Shown piece by piece: positions 48,840-59,599 of a DNA stretch of 64,000 bases. The first letter of the stretch is position 1. Each line of letters starts with the position of its first letter. The DNA comes from Pseudidiomarina indica (lineage in GTDB: Bacteria; Pseudomonadota; Gammaproteobacteria; Enterobacterales; Alteromonadaceae). Both the position numbers and the translations under genes were made by a program. The DNA is taken from NCBI GenBank assembly GCA_029279945.1, contig JAJUHK010000002.1, positions 62,001-126,000 of the forward strand, written 5' to 3'. The notes under the pieces were generated by a model that saw only the letters and a list, made by a program, of their open reading frames with translations, was not told where the DNA came from and made no database searches.

Positions 48840-50216
48840 TTAGTAACCTATGGTCACCCCAATAATCATAGCACCGGCACAGGCAAGCAGTAGCTTCAAT
48901 AACAACGGCACTGCAAACTTAAACCAACGTGCATAGGGAATCCCAGCTAAACCGAGAATCCCCATCAACACCGGGTTAGTTGGTACAATCATATTCATCA
49001 AGCCATCTCCCATCTGGAACGCCATTACGGCTACCTGACGGCCAATTCCAGCAGTGTCCGCAATAGGAACCATGATTGGCATGGACACAAAGGCTTGGCC
49101 ACTACCTGATGGGATAAAGAAGTTAAGAATGCTTTGAATAACTAACATTGCGACAGCACCAAAGTGAGCGCCGAAAGCTTCCACTGGCATCGCCAAATAA
49201 TAAATCACCGTATCGAGTACTTGGCCCTGCTCCAGAATCATGGCAATGGAGCGCGCAAAACCGATCAACAATGCGGTTGCTGTAAGTTCCGCTGCACCAG
49301 CAATAAACTCATTGGCAGCGGTCGTGGTATTCATGCGCGCAACAATTGCAGTAAATAAACCGAATCCTAAAAACAAGGCGCTTAATTCCACCAAGTACCA
49401 GCCATGCACTTTAATGCCCCATACCAAAATTCCGAGAATCGCCACAAATGCCACCAGAATAATACGATGACGGCCGGTGAGTGCTGGATAATTTTGCTCA
49501 GCTTGGCATGGTTGTTCGGCTTCAATATCGGCCATTAAAGATTGTGCTGGATCTGCTTTCACACGTTTGGCGTAGCGATAGACATGATGGAACGCAATAC
49601 CAAATAAAACAGGCCAAAGCACCAAGCGATACCATAAGCCGGACGCGGGAGGTACCTCAGCGATAGCTTGCGCAATAAGTAAGGTAAAAGGATTGAACAA
49701 CGCCAACCCATAACCGATTGCATAACCCCCGATCAAAATCCCCATAGCGGTCATACTATCCAAGCGCAAGGCGCGACACAGTGCTACCAACATGGCGACA
49801 AAAATCAAATACTCTTCAGCCACCCCAATGAGTGCAGAGAATATTCCGAAGGTCATCATGCCGCCTAGAATCAGCCAGCCAGTATGGTTGGCAAATCGTT
49901 TAAGCAAGACTCCAATAATAGCATCTAACATACCTGTCGCACGCAAAATGCCCATGACCCCGCCAATCAGCAAGACAAAGAAAATCACTGCTTGGGCATC
50001 AGCCATAGCTTGTGGAATTACGGTAAACAAGGTGAGTGGGCTCAACATGGTATGGTCGCTAAGAACCGAATAAGTACCCGGCTGTACTACCGTTTGTCCG
50101 AGCTCATTGACACTGCGTTGAAACTCTCCTGCAGGAATAACCCAAGTCATTATCAACGCAGCGATCATGATATAAAGCAATAGCACCAAGGTGTGTGGAA
50201 TTTTTATTTTTTGCAT
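48840..50216 (-). CDS. yfcC: YfcC-family transporter
   Basis: 458 residues with ~12 membrane helices; starts MQKIKIPHTLVLLLYIMI, then WVIPAGEFQR and the family segment GVAEEYLIFVAMLVALCRALRLDSMTA-like region, and FFIPSGSGQAFVSMPIMVP with MGDGLMNMIVPTNPVLMG near the end. YfcC proteins are related to arginine/ornithine antiporters and short-chain carriers; the substrate is unknown. An in-frame GTG three codons upstream exists. It lies 26 bases before sseA on the same strand, so the two may be co-transcribed. Confidence 0.85.
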   Translation of the reverse strand: MQKIKIPHTLVLLLYIMIAALIMTWVIPAGEFQRSVNELGQTVVQPGTYSVLSDHTMLSPLTLFTVIPQAMADAQAVIFFVLLIGGVMGILRATGMLDAIIGVLLKRFANHTGWLILGGMMTFGIFSALIGVAEEYLIFVAMLVALCRALRLDSMTAMGILIGGYAIGYGLALFNPFTLLIAQAIAEVPPASGLWYRLVLWPVLFGIAFHHVYRYAKRVKADPAQSLMADIEAEQPCQAEQNYPALTGRHRIILVAFVAILGILVWGIKVHGWYLVELSALFLGFGLFTAIVARMNTTTAANEFIAGAAELTATALLIGFARSIAMILEQGQVLDTVIYYLAMPVEAFGAHFGAVAMLVIQSILNFFIPSGSGQAFVSMPIMVPIADTAGIGRQVAVMAFQMGDGLMNMIVPTNPVLMGILGLAGIPYARWFKFAVPLLLKLLLACAGAMIIGVTIGY

Positions 50217-50339
50217 GGTGTGCACAACCTATTGTTTGAGTGAGCGACAGCCCATCATTGTATCTTGAATTGAAATTGCATCATACTAACCATATCTCAG
50301 TAGGATACAAGTTACCTTTTGATTCAGGCAGGAATGACC

Positions 50340-51728
<1,389 letters not shown>

Positions 51729-51788
51729 ACTATTGCCTGAGTCATCAGGTCAATATCAGCACGAGCGTTCATTCAGAGGAAAGGTTCC

Positions 51789-52505
51789 ATGAGTACCACC
51801 AACTCCAGCAATGCCATTATTTTTGCAGTCGGCGCTATTCTTAGCGCTGGCTTGTTAAGTTACGGATTGATGTCTAGCGTCAACGATTTTCGTAGTTTCG
51901 ACCGCGTCGTCGCCGTGAAGGGTCTTGCTGAACGTGAAGTGAAAGCAGATACCGCTATTTGGCCGTTACGAGTGGTACGTGCGGGTAATGCACAAAACAT
52001 TGTCTACGAAGAACTGGATAAAGATATTCAGGCAATCCGCGAATTTTTAGTGAGCCATGGTTTTAGTGACGATGAAATCTCCATTTCTGCCCCCAACGTG
52101 CTAGATAAATTGGCTGAACGCTGGGCTTCTGACGATGTAGGGTTGCGCTATACCGGCGACCAAACCTTGACGGTTTACACGGATAAAGTTGATCAAGTGC
52201 GGCTCCTACGCCAGCAACTTTCCGAGTTGGGCAAGCAAGGCGTCAGCTTAGGTGGGGACAGCTATTACACGATGGTGGAATACCACTTTAATGGCCTAAA
52301 TGACATTAAACCTAGCATGATTGAAGAATCAGCGCGTAACGCGCGCGAAGTAGCCTTGCGATTTGCGGAGCATTCTGACAGTCGGTTAGGTAAAATTCGT
52401 ACTGCCAGCCAAGGACAATTCAGTATTAGCGATCGGGATTCCAATACTCCCCATTTAAAAATCGTGCGAGTGGTTTCGACGGTTGAGTATCAACTCATCG
52501 ACTAA
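51789..52505 (+). CDS. SIMPL (DUF541) domain protein
   Basis: 238 residues: an N-terminal membrane anchor or signal (IIFAVGAILSAGLLSYGLM) and a SIMPL domain with VAVKGLAEREVKADTAIWPL and MIEESARNAREVALRFAEHS. Members are periplasmic or membrane-anchored and linked to oxidative-stress or periplasmic functions; the activity is unclear. AGAGGAAAGGTTCC precedes the ATG. A weak AAGC/GCTT stem with a T run (52529-52547) may end it before the tRNA operon. Confidence 0.85.
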   Translation: MSTTNSSNAIIFAVGAILSAGLLSYGLMSSVNDFRSFDRVVAVKGLAEREVKADTAIWPLRVVRAGNAQNIVYEELDKDIQAIREFLVSHGFSDDEISISAPNVLDKLAERWASDDVGLRYTGDQTLTVYTDKVDQVRLLRQQLSELGKQGVSLGGDSYYTMVEYHFNGLNDIKPSMIEESARNAREVALRFAEHSDSRLGKIRTASQGQFSISDRDSNTPHLKIVRVVSTVEYQLID

Positions 52506-52589
52506 GCGTTAAATTCGTCGATTAATTAAGCAAACTATCGCTTTTTTAAGCAATCGCACAGAAAACATGGTTTTTTTAAGAAAAAGAGG

Positions 52590-52618
52590 TTGACGCTTTC
52601 GCCCCTGATTTGCATAAT
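52590..52618 (+). promoter_or_regulatory. Promoter of the tRNA operon
   Basis: TTGACG (52590-52595) and CATAAT (52613-52618) are exactly 17 bases apart, 5/6 at each box. A GC-rich discriminator (GCGCCGC) follows, typical of ppGpp-controlled stable-RNA promoters. Upstream, T tracts at 52542-52547 and 52571-52577 (29 bases apart) and an A-rich stretch next to -35 look like a bent/UP-element region. Confidence 0.85.
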
Positions 52619-52662
52619 ACGCGCCGCACTCACCGAGTGTAGTTTGATAAAAATTTGATGTT

Positions 52663-52739
52663 GGCTACGTAGCTCAGCTGGTTAGAGCACAGCACTCATA
52701 ATGCTGGGGTCGCAAGTTCGAATCTCGCCGTAGCCACCA
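52663..52739 (+). tRNA. metT: tRNA-Met (CAT), elongator
   Basis: 77 nt with encoded CCA. Acceptor GGCTACG/CGTAGCC pairs fully, so it is the elongator type, not the initiator with its unpaired first position. Anticodon CAT in the loop of GCACT-CAT-AATGC; TTCGAAT T-loop. It resembles E. coli metT closely and is the first gene of the operon. Confidence 0.97.
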
Positions 52740-52755
52740 ATCAAAGCCCAGATGG

Positions 52756-52840
52756 GCGGACGTGGTGGAATTGGTAGACACGCTGGATTTAGGTTCCAGT
52801 GCTTCACGGCGTGAGAGTTCAAGTCTCTCCGTCCGCACCA
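52756..52840 (+). tRNA. leuW: tRNA-Leu (TAG)
   Basis: 85 nt, class II tRNA with a long variable arm and encoded CCA. Acceptor GCGGACG/CGTCCGC; anticodon loop TTTAGGT gives TAG, reading CUN codons. Second gene of the operon, as leuW is in E. coli. Confidence 0.96.
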
Positions 52841-52872
52841 ATTATCAAACTGCTAGGCAGTCGATTCCGTGT

Positions 52873-52947
52873 TGGGGTATAGCCAAGCGGTAAGGCAGCG
52901 GGTTTTGATCCCGCCATTCCTAGGTTCAAATCCTAGTACCCCAGCCA
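52873..52947 (+). tRNA. glnU: tRNA-Gln (TTG), copy 1
   Basis: 75 nt with encoded CCA; acceptor TGGGGTA/TACCCCA; anticodon TTG (GGGTT-TTG-ATCCC). Identical to the next gene over its whole length. Confidence 0.97.
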
Positions 52948-52985
52948 TATCGATGTCTATTGTGTGATGCAATTACCCTGAGAGT

Positions 52986-53060
52986 TGGGGTATAGCCAAG
53001 CGGTAAGGCAGCGGGTTTTGATCCCGCCATTCCTAGGTTCAAATCCTAGTACCCCAGCCA
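52986..53060 (+). tRNA. glnW: tRNA-Gln (TTG), copy 2
   Basis: 75 nt, identical to copy 1. Flanking bases differ, so only the gene itself is duplicated or kept identical by conversion. Confidence 0.97.
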
Positions 53061-53085
53061 CTCTCAATGTTTACCCCTGTGTATT

Positions 53086-53172
53086 GCGGGGGTGGCGGAA
53101 TTGGTAGACGCGCTAGCTTCAGGTGCTAGTGGGCTAACGCTCGTGAGGGTTCAAGTCCCTCCCTCCGCACCA
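53086..53172 (+). tRNA. tRNA-Leu (CAG)
   Basis: 87 nt class II tRNA with encoded CCA; acceptor GCGGGGG/CCTCCGC with one G-T pair; anticodon loop TTCAGGT gives CAG, reading CUG. It is last in the operon, where E. coli has metU, glnV and glnX. Confidence 0.95.
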
Positions 53173-53201
53173 CATCAGTGGTGAACCGCAATAATATAAA
53201 G

Positions 53202-53253
53202 CGCTATGAGCTGTTAGAGCTGTTTAAGCTAACATCTCATAGCGTTTTTTTTT
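53202..53253 (+). terminator. Terminator of the tRNA operon
   Basis: CGCTATGAG (53202-53210) pairs with CTCATAGCG (53236-53244); the inner part (TTAGAGCT / AAGCTAA) adds more pairs with one bulge. Nine T's follow directly. It also abuts the 3' end of the convergent ubiF gene. Confidence 0.95.
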
Positions 53254-53256
53254 GCT

Positions 53257-54387
53257 CTACGCATAACCAATCGCACGTAACACTAACGCCCGTTTCAGCG
53301 GTGTAATATGCCGCACGCTTTGTAATCCTAGTGCAACCAACCCCCGCGGTACCACGTGCTGGCTGCAAAAACCAAAATGGATCATATCCATCGCTCGCAT
53401 CATCCGCTGATTAGCACTAACCCGGCGCTGCTCATAGTTTGTTAGCGCCTGCGCTAATGGCAGCTGGCATACTTGGTGTACCAATTCTTGCACATCAGTA
53501 AAGCCTAGATTCACGCCCTGCCCGGCCAATGGATGAATTGCATGAGCAGCATCCCCCATCAAGACCACGGATTGGTAGGCATGATAGCTAAGTGCACGTT
53601 GCCTGCGTAGCGGGAAGCTGCCGTGTGACAACACTCGGTGAGAACCAATATGCGGCGCAAATTGAGCTTCGAGAAGCTGGTATAGTTCAGCTTCTGGCAA
53701 GGCTAACAATTCTTGCCACTCGCGTTCCGAACGATAATCAATCAAACAAACGCGATGCGCACCGAGCGGCAACAGCGCATAAGGCCCTTGTGGACGAAAA
53801 ATTTCCCAGGTGGTAGCTGCGACTTCATGCTCCACTTCGGCAATCGCCAACAAGCAGCGCATATCATAATCCCAACCGCGATACCCAATTCTCGCCGCCT
53901 TAGCGACATGCGATTGCGTACCATCGGCGCCAATGAGTAAATCATAGTTGAGCTGATCGCCATTAGTGAGCGTGACCTGCTGTTGGTCGAACTGATAGTC
54001 AGCCACCGAAGTTTTTTCATAGACGGGTACTTGCCGTTCAATTAGTTGCTGCCAAAGAGCCGCTTGTAGCGCTTTATTCTCCACCATGGCACCTAACGCT
54101 GGAGTACCCGCATCCTGGTGGGAGAAATCGACCCGCACGCCATCCATACTTTGGACTGATAACCCCGTGTATGGGAAACGGCGCTCCGCCCGAATGTATG
54201 GCCAGGTGCCTAATTTCACAAGCCAGTCCACATTTTGCTGATGAATAGATGAGATCCGCAGATCCCAATCTCCTTCACTGACCGCTCGTGCCCCAGCTTC
54301 AATCACGGTCACTTGGTGCCCTTGTTGGGCTAACGCTACTGCCGCGGCCGCACCCACCATGCCACCGCCAATGACGACTACCTTCAT
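53257..54387 (-). CDS. ubiF: UbiF-type ubiquinone biosynthesis FAD monooxygenase
   Basis: 376 residues of the UbiH/UbiF/VisC family: FAD motif VVVIGGGMVGAAAAVAL, second motif IGADGTQSHVAKAA, third LMGDAAHAIHPLAGQGVNLGF. Family members hydroxylate the benzoquinol ring in ubiquinone synthesis; resemblance to E. coli UbiF and its place between a tRNA operon and miaB, as in E. coli, favour UbiF (C6 position). The ATG at 54387 is preferred over the GTG just before it. It follows the DUF486 gene by 12 bases. Confidence 0.88.
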   Translation of the reverse strand: MKVVVIGGGMVGAAAAVALAQQGHQVTVIEAGARAVSEGDWDLRISSIHQQNVDWLVKLGTWPYIRAERRFPYTGLSVQSMDGVRVDFSHQDAGTPALGAMVENKALQAALWQQLIERQVPVYEKTSVADYQFDQQQVTLTNGDQLNYDLLIGADGTQSHVAKAARIGYRGWDYDMRCLLAIAEVEHEVAATTWEIFRPQGPYALLPLGAHRVCLIDYRSEREWQELLALPEAELYQLLEAQFAPHIGSHRVLSHGSFPLRRQRALSYHAYQSVVLMGDAAHAIHPLAGQGVNLGFTDVQELVHQVCQLPLAQALTNYEQRRVSANQRMMRAMDMIHFGFCSQHVVPRGLVALGLQSVRHITPLKRALVLRAIGYA

Positions 54388-54399
54388 CACCTGACTCTT

Positions 54400-54753
54400 T
54401 TATCCGGTTAACTTACTGCGCATGATAAAAAATACTGCACCACAAATACACAAACCTGCCCATAAATAATCCCAAGTCAGCTTTTCTTTCATATAAAACA
54501 GTGCAAAAGGTACGAAAACCGTCAAGGTAATCACTTCTTGCAGGATTTTCAGCTGTCCGAGATTCATCACCTCATAACCAATACGATTCGCTGGTACTTG
54601 TAATAAATACTCAAGTAAGGCTATCCCCCAACTAGCAAAAGCAGCAATCAGCCAAGGCTTGTCGGCTAGGTTTTTCAGGTGAGCATACCAAGCAAACGTC
54701 ATAAAAACATTGCTCAACGTTAATAAGCTGATCGTGATAAGATATTGGTTCAT
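54400..54753 (-). CDS. DUF486/DMT-type small membrane protein
   Basis: 117 residues with four membrane helices and the DUF486 signature FMTFAWYAHLKNL, SWGIALLEYLLQVPANRIGYE and QLKILQEVITLTVFVPFALFYMKEKL. It resembles half-size drug/metabolite transporters; the substrate is unknown. It lies just upstream of ubiF on the same strand, 45 bases from the divergent EamA gene start. Confidence 0.88.
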   Translation of the reverse strand: MNQYLITISLLTLSNVFMTFAWYAHLKNLADKPWLIAAFASWGIALLEYLLQVPANRIGYEVMNLGQLKILQEVITLTVFVPFALFYMKEKLTWDYLWAGLCICGAVFFIMRSKLTG

Positions 54754-54798
54754 CGTTTCTCTTCACTGGTACGCGGTATTCGACCGTCTAAGGATTCT

Positions 54799-55683
54799 AT
54801 GGAAACCTCACACCACAAGGTGATTTTGGCGTCAGCACTGGTTCTCGGCGCAGAGTTATGTTTCGCCGGTGTTAGTGCCTTAGTTAAGTATTTGACCACC
54901 GATTTACCCCCAGAACAATTGGTGTTTTTTCGTAATCTTACCGCATTAGTGGTATTGCTGCCGTGGTTATGGCGTAAAGGTCCCGCCGCACTCAAAACCA
55001 AGGCATGGCGGTTTCATCTAACCCGAGGCATTGCCGGCGTGATAGCCACCTATCTATTTTTCTATAGCATTGCCCATTTACCTTTAGCACAAGCAACACT
55101 GGTATTGATGCTATCACCTTTCATTATCCCCATTATGGGCTGGCTGTGGCTCAAAGAATACGTTAATCGCCAAACCTGGCTTGCCATCGCTATAGGTTTT
55201 ATCGGGGTGTTTATTTTTTTAAACCCGCAGCAGACCATATTATCGCCGATTATTTTTGTCGCCTTTATCGCTGCCTGTTTATCTGCATTCACCAAAACCT
55301 TGATCCGGCAGATGTCAGCGACTGAATCACCGAGTAAAATCGTGTTTTACTTTGCCAGCATTTCCACCTTAGTGTCAGGGCTGGTGCTCATCTGGCGCGG
55401 CGAAACCATCGCCAACGAACATTGGGTTGCCATTATTGCCATGGGGCTATTCGCCGTTGGTGGGCAATTAGGAATGACGAAGGCCTTTGCCTTAGCGCCA
55501 GCAGCTCGAGTGGGTGTGTTTACCTACAGCTCAGTCATTTTTGCTGCGCTCATGGGGTATTGGTTTTGGGATGAGCCCATCACCATCAGCATGTTACTAG
55601 GTGCTGCCATTATTATCATTGCTGGATATCTAGCTATTCGTACCCGCCGTAAAGCAGAGGCCGGTCACAAAGTTGGCAGTTGA
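54799..55683 (+). CDS. EamA-domain (DMT) transporter
   Basis: 294 residues with ten predicted helices in two EamA repeats (ALVLGAELCFAGVSALVKYL ... ; FIAACLSAFTKTLIRQMSATE ...). The PEQLVFFRNLTALVVLLPWL pattern fits the RhaT/EamA exporter-type group. The substrate is not predictable. The frame extends upstream into the DUF486 gene region, but AAGGA before the ATG at 54799 sets the start. It ends in basic residues (RTRRKAEAGHK). Confidence 0.86.
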   Translation: METSHHKVILASALVLGAELCFAGVSALVKYLTTDLPPEQLVFFRNLTALVVLLPWLWRKGPAALKTKAWRFHLTRGIAGVIATYLFFYSIAHLPLAQATLVLMLSPFIIPIMGWLWLKEYVNRQTWLAIAIGFIGVFIFLNPQQTILSPIIFVAFIAACLSAFTKTLIRQMSATESPSKIVFYFASISTLVSGLVLIWRGETIANEHWVAIIAMGLFAVGGQLGMTKAFALAPAARVGVFTYSSVIFAALMGYWFWDEPITISMLLGAAIIIIAGYLAIRTRRKAEAGHKVGS

Positions 55684-55770
55684 ACTCAGTTCAAGTTAAA
55701 ATATTAGGTTATAGAGAAACCACATTCACTATGAATGACCGCATAACGACGTAAGCGAGTATAGAGGTTT

Positions 55771-57216
55771 ATGAGTAAGAAGTTATATATCAAAACGTGG
55801 GGCTGCCAGATGAACGAGTATGATTCAGCGAAAATGGCTGATCTACTGAAGGCAACACACGGCTACGAAATTGCAGCAGAACCTGAAGAGGCAGATCTAA
55901 TTTTACTCAACACCTGCTCTATTCGCGAAAAAGCCCAAGAAAAAGTGTTCCATCAATTGGGGCGCTGGAAAACGCTTAAAGATCATAAACCAGACCTGGT
56001 GATTGGCGTTGGTGGTTGCGTGGCATCGCAGGAAGGTGAACATATTCGCCAGCGTGCACCATATGTCGATATCGTGTTTGGCCCACAAACCTTGCATCGC
56101 TTACCAGAAATGGTCAAACAAGTCCAAACACACCAAACACCCATGGTGGATATATCCTTCCCAGAAATCGAGAAGTTTGACCGCTTACCTGAGCCGCGAG
56201 CTGATGGCCCATCGGCATTTGTGTCTATCATGGAAGGCTGTAGTAAATATTGTACCTTCTGTGTGGTGCCATACACTCGTGGTGAAGAAGTGAGCCGCCC
56301 GGTCGACGATGTTTTATTTGAAATAGCGCAACTGGCTGAACAAGGCGTGCGCGAAGTGAATTTATTAGGACAAAACGTGAATGCGTATCGTGGCGAGCAC
56401 CATGATGGCAGCATCTGCCGGTTTGCCGAGCTGTTACACCTTGTCGCTGCTATCGATGGTATTGATCGAATTCGCTACACCACCTCCCATCCGGTGGAGT
56501 TTACCGATGATATTATCGAGGCGTATGCCACTATTCCAGAATTAGTCAGCCACTTACACTTACCAGTACAAAGTGGTTCAGACCGCATTTTGACACTCAT
56601 GAAACGTGGTCATACGGCGCTGGAGTATAAATCAAAGATCCGTCATTTACGTCGGGTACGCCCTGATATCGCCATGAGCTCAGACTTTATTGTCGGCTTC
56701 CCAGGTGAAACTGATGACGATTTTGAAGCCACCATGAACCTCATAAAAGACATCGACTATGATATGAGTTTCAGCTTTATTTACAGTGCGCGTCCTGGTA
56801 CTCCTGCCGCTGATTTACCTGATGATGTCAGCGAAGAAACCAAAAAACAGCGGTTACACCTGTTACAGCAACGTTTGAACCAACAAGCTCATGCCCATGC
56901 GCGACGGATGTTGGGAACTGAGCAACGTATTTTAGTGACTGGTCCATCGAAGAAAGATCCAATGGAGTTGAGTGGCCGTACTGAGAATAATCGCGTGGTT
57001 AACTTTGTTGGCAGCCCAGATATGATCGGAAGATTTGTTGACGTGAAAATCACCGATGTATTTGTGAATTCATTACGTGGCGAAGTGCTCCGCGTTGAAT
57101 CAGAGATGGGACTACGCGTCGACACAGCGCCGAAGATCATTTTGGCGCGGCAAGCAAAGTCTCAACCTGACGCATTAGGTGTGGCTACATTTGTACCACC
57201 CGCGCAGCATTCGTGA
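55771..57216 (+). CDS. miaB: MiaB, tRNA-2-methylthio-N6-isopentenyladenosine synthase
   Basis: 481 residues. N-terminal UPF0004 cysteines Cys12, Cys49 and Cys83 and radical-SAM cysteines Cys157, Cys161 and Cys164 ([10 protein letters not shown]) are at the same positions as in E. coli MiaB, followed by a TRAM domain. It adds a methylthio group to i6A37 of tRNAs reading U-starting codons, using two 4Fe-4S clusters. It starts the block miaB-ybeZ-ybeY-corC-lnt and overlaps ybeZ by four bases. Confidence 0.97.
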   Translation: MSKKLYIKTWGCQMNEYDSAKMADLLKATHGYEIAAEPEEADLILLNTCSIREKAQEKVFHQLGRWKTLKDHKPDLVIGVGGCVASQEGEHIRQRAPYVDIVFGPQTLHRLPEMVKQVQTHQTPMVDISFPEIEKFDRLPEPRADGPSAFVSIMEGCSKYCTFCVVPYTRGEEVSRPVDDVLFEIAQLAEQGVREVNLLGQNVNAYRGEHHDGSICRFAELLHLVAAIDGIDRIRYTTSHPVEFTDDIIEAYATIPELVSHLHLPVQSGSDRILTLMKRGHTALEYKSKIRHLRRVRPDIAMSSDFIVGFPGETDDDFEATMNLIKDIDYDMSFSFIYSARPGTPAADLPDDVSEETKKQRLHLLQQRLNQQAHAHARRMLGTEQRILVTGPSKKDPMELSGRTENNRVVNFVGSPDMIGRFVDVKITDVFVNSLRGEVLRVESEMGLRVDTAPKIILARQAKSQPDALGVATFVPPAQHS

Positions 57217-58217
57217 GGCATAGTATCTTGAGTCAATCTGTCAGTACCCTGCACATTGATTTAGAGCCCGCCGACAATCGTCGAATTGCCGATTTATGCG
57301 GTGTTCTTGATGAGAACCTGAAACATATTGAACGCCGCTTGGGAATCGAAATCAGCCACCGTCACAATGAGTTTCGACTCATCGGACCGAATGCTACAAT
57401 CCAAGCTGGCGCCAAAATTCTCCGCGAACTCTATGTGGAAACAGCCACAGTTAAAGGGCAAGACGGCAAAGTGACGCCACAAATGGTGCACTTAGCAGTG
57501 CAACAAGCTCATGTGATCGATCAAGGCAGCGATTACGATCCTACCACTGAGAAAGTGGTGCACATTAAAACCAAACGCGGCTTAATCAAACCACGTAATC
57601 ACAACCAAGCTCAGTATGTTCGTTCGATTTCTAGTCACGACATCAACTTCGGCGTCGGTCCTGCAGGTACTGGTAAAACTTATCTGGCAGTAGCTTGTGC
57701 AGTTGATGCATTAGAGCGACAAGAAGTACGCCGTATTCTGCTCACGCGCCCAGCCGTTGAAGCGGGTGAAAAACTGGGTTTCCTGCCTGGTGACCTAGCT
57801 CAAAAAGTTGATCCTTATTTGCGCCCACTCTACGATGCTTTATTTGAAATGTTAGGATTCGAGCGGGTTGAAAAACTCATTGAGCGTAATGTTATTGAAG
57901 TTGCGCCACTTGCTTATATGCGTGGCCGGACGCTCAATGATGCTTTCATAATTCTAGATGAGAGCCAGAACACCACTTGTGAACAAATGAAAATGTTTCT
58001 TACGCGAATTGGCTTTAATTCGCGTGCTGTTATCACCGGTGATATTACCCAAGTCGATTTACCGCGAGGTCAAAAATCTGGCCTGCGACATGTCATTGAA
58101 GTGCTCAAAGATATCAATGAAGTAAGCTTCACCTTTTTCCAAGCATCCGATGTCGTTCGCCATCCGGTGGTACAGCGCATCGTACAAGCCTATGAGGCGT
58201 TTGAAGAGAAGTCATGA
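57213..58217 (+). CDS. ybeZ: PhoH-like ATPase YbeZ (PhoL)
   Basis: 334 residues with Walker [14 protein letters not shown] and Walker [13 protein letters not shown], preceded by a KH-like N-terminal domain. It is an RNA-linked NTPase that works with YbeY in rRNA processing. Two starts are possible: GTG 57213, overlapping miaB by four bases, and TTG 57228; neither has a clear Shine-Dalgarno, and coupling to miaB favours the first. It overlaps ybeY by four bases. Confidence 0.93.
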   Translation: MRHSILSQSVSTLHIDLEPADNRRIADLCGVLDENLKHIERRLGIEISHRHNEFRLIGPNATIQAGAKILRELYVETATVKGQDGKVTPQMVHLAVQQAHVIDQGSDYDPTTEKVVHIKTKRGLIKPRNHNQAQYVRSISSHDINFGVGPAGTGKTYLAVACAVDALERQEVRRILLTRPAVEAGEKLGFLPGDLAQKVDPYLRPLYDALFEMLGFERVEKLIERNVIEVAPLAYMRGRTLNDAFIILDESQNTTCEQMKMFLTRIGFNSRAVITGDITQVDLPRGQKSGLRHVIEVLKDINEVSFTFFQASDVVRHPVVQRIVQAYEAFEEKS

Positions 58218-58687
58218 ACCTCGTTACTTTAGATGTGCAGATTGCCTGCCAAGCGCATGAAGTACCATCAGAAGCTTCCTTCGAACTCTGGGTTGAAAAA
58301 GTTCTTGAACACTTGCGGGTGACTAAACCTGTGGAACTTACCATTCGCGTGGTTGACCCAGTCGAAGGCTTAAGCTTAAATCAGCAATATCGGCAAAAAG
58401 ATTACGCGACCAACGTCCTGTCATTTCCATTTGAGTCACCGGTACCTTTACCTGTAGAACTGCTCGGTGATTTAGTGATTTGCGCAGCGGTGGTTACCCA
58501 CGAAGCCAACAGCCAAGGGAAACCTTTGCTGGCACACTGGGCACATATGGTTGTGCACGGAACCTTGCATTTGTTAGGTTACGACCATATAGAAGAGGCA
58601 GAGGCCGAGCATATGGAACAGCTCGAGCGAGATATTTTGGCAGCACTGGGCTATCCTAACCCTTATGCTGATGACTATGCTGATTAA
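58214..58687 (+). CDS. ybeY: YbeY, endoribonuclease
   Basis: 157 residues with the zinc motif [15 protein letters not shown] (three histidines) and the [15 protein letters not shown] segment. It matures the 3' end of 16S rRNA and takes part in ribosome quality control. ATG overlaps ybeZ (ATGA); the gap to corC is 30 bases. Length equals that of E. coli YbeY (155) within two residues. Confidence 0.97.
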   Translation: MNLVTLDVQIACQAHEVPSEASFELWVEKVLEHLRVTKPVELTIRVVDPVEGLSLNQQYRQKDYATNVLSFPFESPVPLPVELLGDLVICAAVVTHEANSQGKPLLAHWAHMVVHGTLHLLGYDHIEEAEAEHMEQLERDILAALGYPNPYADDYAD

Positions 58688-58717
58688 CAGCGTTTATTTG
58701 AGGAGCACTAAGAGGTC

Positions 58718-59599
58718 ATGAACGACGATAATCCACACTCTACCAACGGTTCTTCGCGAAGAAACTGGGCCACTAAATTACTCCAGTTTTTCACCGGAGA
58801 GCCGAATAGCCGGGAAGAGTTAGTCGATTTAATCCAAGACGCTGAAGAGCGTGATTTAATTGATAATGACACCAAGGAAATGATCGAAGGCGTCCTTGAT
58901 GTCGCCGAGCTCAAAGTTCGCGACATTATGGTACCGCGCTCACAAATGGTGACCATTGATATTAACCAAACAGTTGAATCGTTCCTGCCCATCGTGATTC
59001 GCACTCAGCACAGCCGCTACCCGGTTATAAGCGAAAACAAAGACCACGTGGAAGGAATCTTGTTAGCGAAAGATTTGCTAGCCTATGGATTTGGATTAAA
59101 CCAAGAGGAATTTTCGTTAGCCAAAGTGATCCGCCCTGCGGTCATTGTGCCCGAAAGTAAGCGCGTCGATATTTTGCTGAAAGAGTTTCGCTCACAACGC
59201 TACCACATGGCAATTGTTGTGGATGAATATGGCGGTGTATCTGGGCTCGTAACCATTGAAGATATCTTGGAAGAGATTGTCGGTGATATCGAAGATGAAA
59301 CCGACCAACATGATGACACTAAAGCGGATATTAGACGGATAAATAAGTCCTGTTATGCCGTGAAAGCGTTGACGTTGATTGAAGATTTCAATGACTACTT
59401 CAACACCAACTTCGACGATGAAGAGTACGACACTATCGGCGGTATGGTCGCCCATGGCTTCGGTCACCTACCGAAAGCCGGTGAAGAAATAACCATCGAC
59501 GGAATCTTATTCAAAGTGACCAGCGCTGATAAACGTCGGATCCAACAACTTCAGGTAACCATTGCGGACTCTGAAAATAATAATATAGACACACATTAA
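58718..59599 (+). CDS. corC: CorC/YbeX, CBS-domain protein
   Basis: 293 residues: two CBS domains ([16 protein letters not shown]..., [31 protein letters not shown]) and a C-terminal CorC_HlyC domain. It has no membrane anchor, so it is the soluble YbeX form. It is linked to Mg2+/Co2+ efflux and to ribosome function. It abuts lnt directly: the lnt ATG starts right after its TAA. AAGAGG precedes the ATG. Confidence 0.95.
   Translation: MNDDNPHSTNGSSRRNWATKLLQFFTGEPNSREELVDLIQDAEERDLIDNDTKEMIEGVLDVAELKVRDIMVPRSQMVTIDINQTVESFLPIVIRTQHSRYPVISENKDHVEGILLAKDLLAYGFGLNQEEFSLAKVIRPAVIVPESKRVDILLKEFRSQRYHMAIVVDEYGGVSGLVTIEDILEEIVGDIEDETDQHDDTKADIRRINKSCYAVKALTLIEDFNDYFNTNFDDEEYDTIGGMVAHGFGHLPKAGEEITIDGILFKVTSADKRRIQQLQVTIADSENNNIDTH

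Noticed and set aside
50258-50310. TTGTATC/GATACAA inverted repeat between yfcC and fumC
   Set aside because: Seven-base arms 39 bases apart in AT-rich DNA are easily due to chance.
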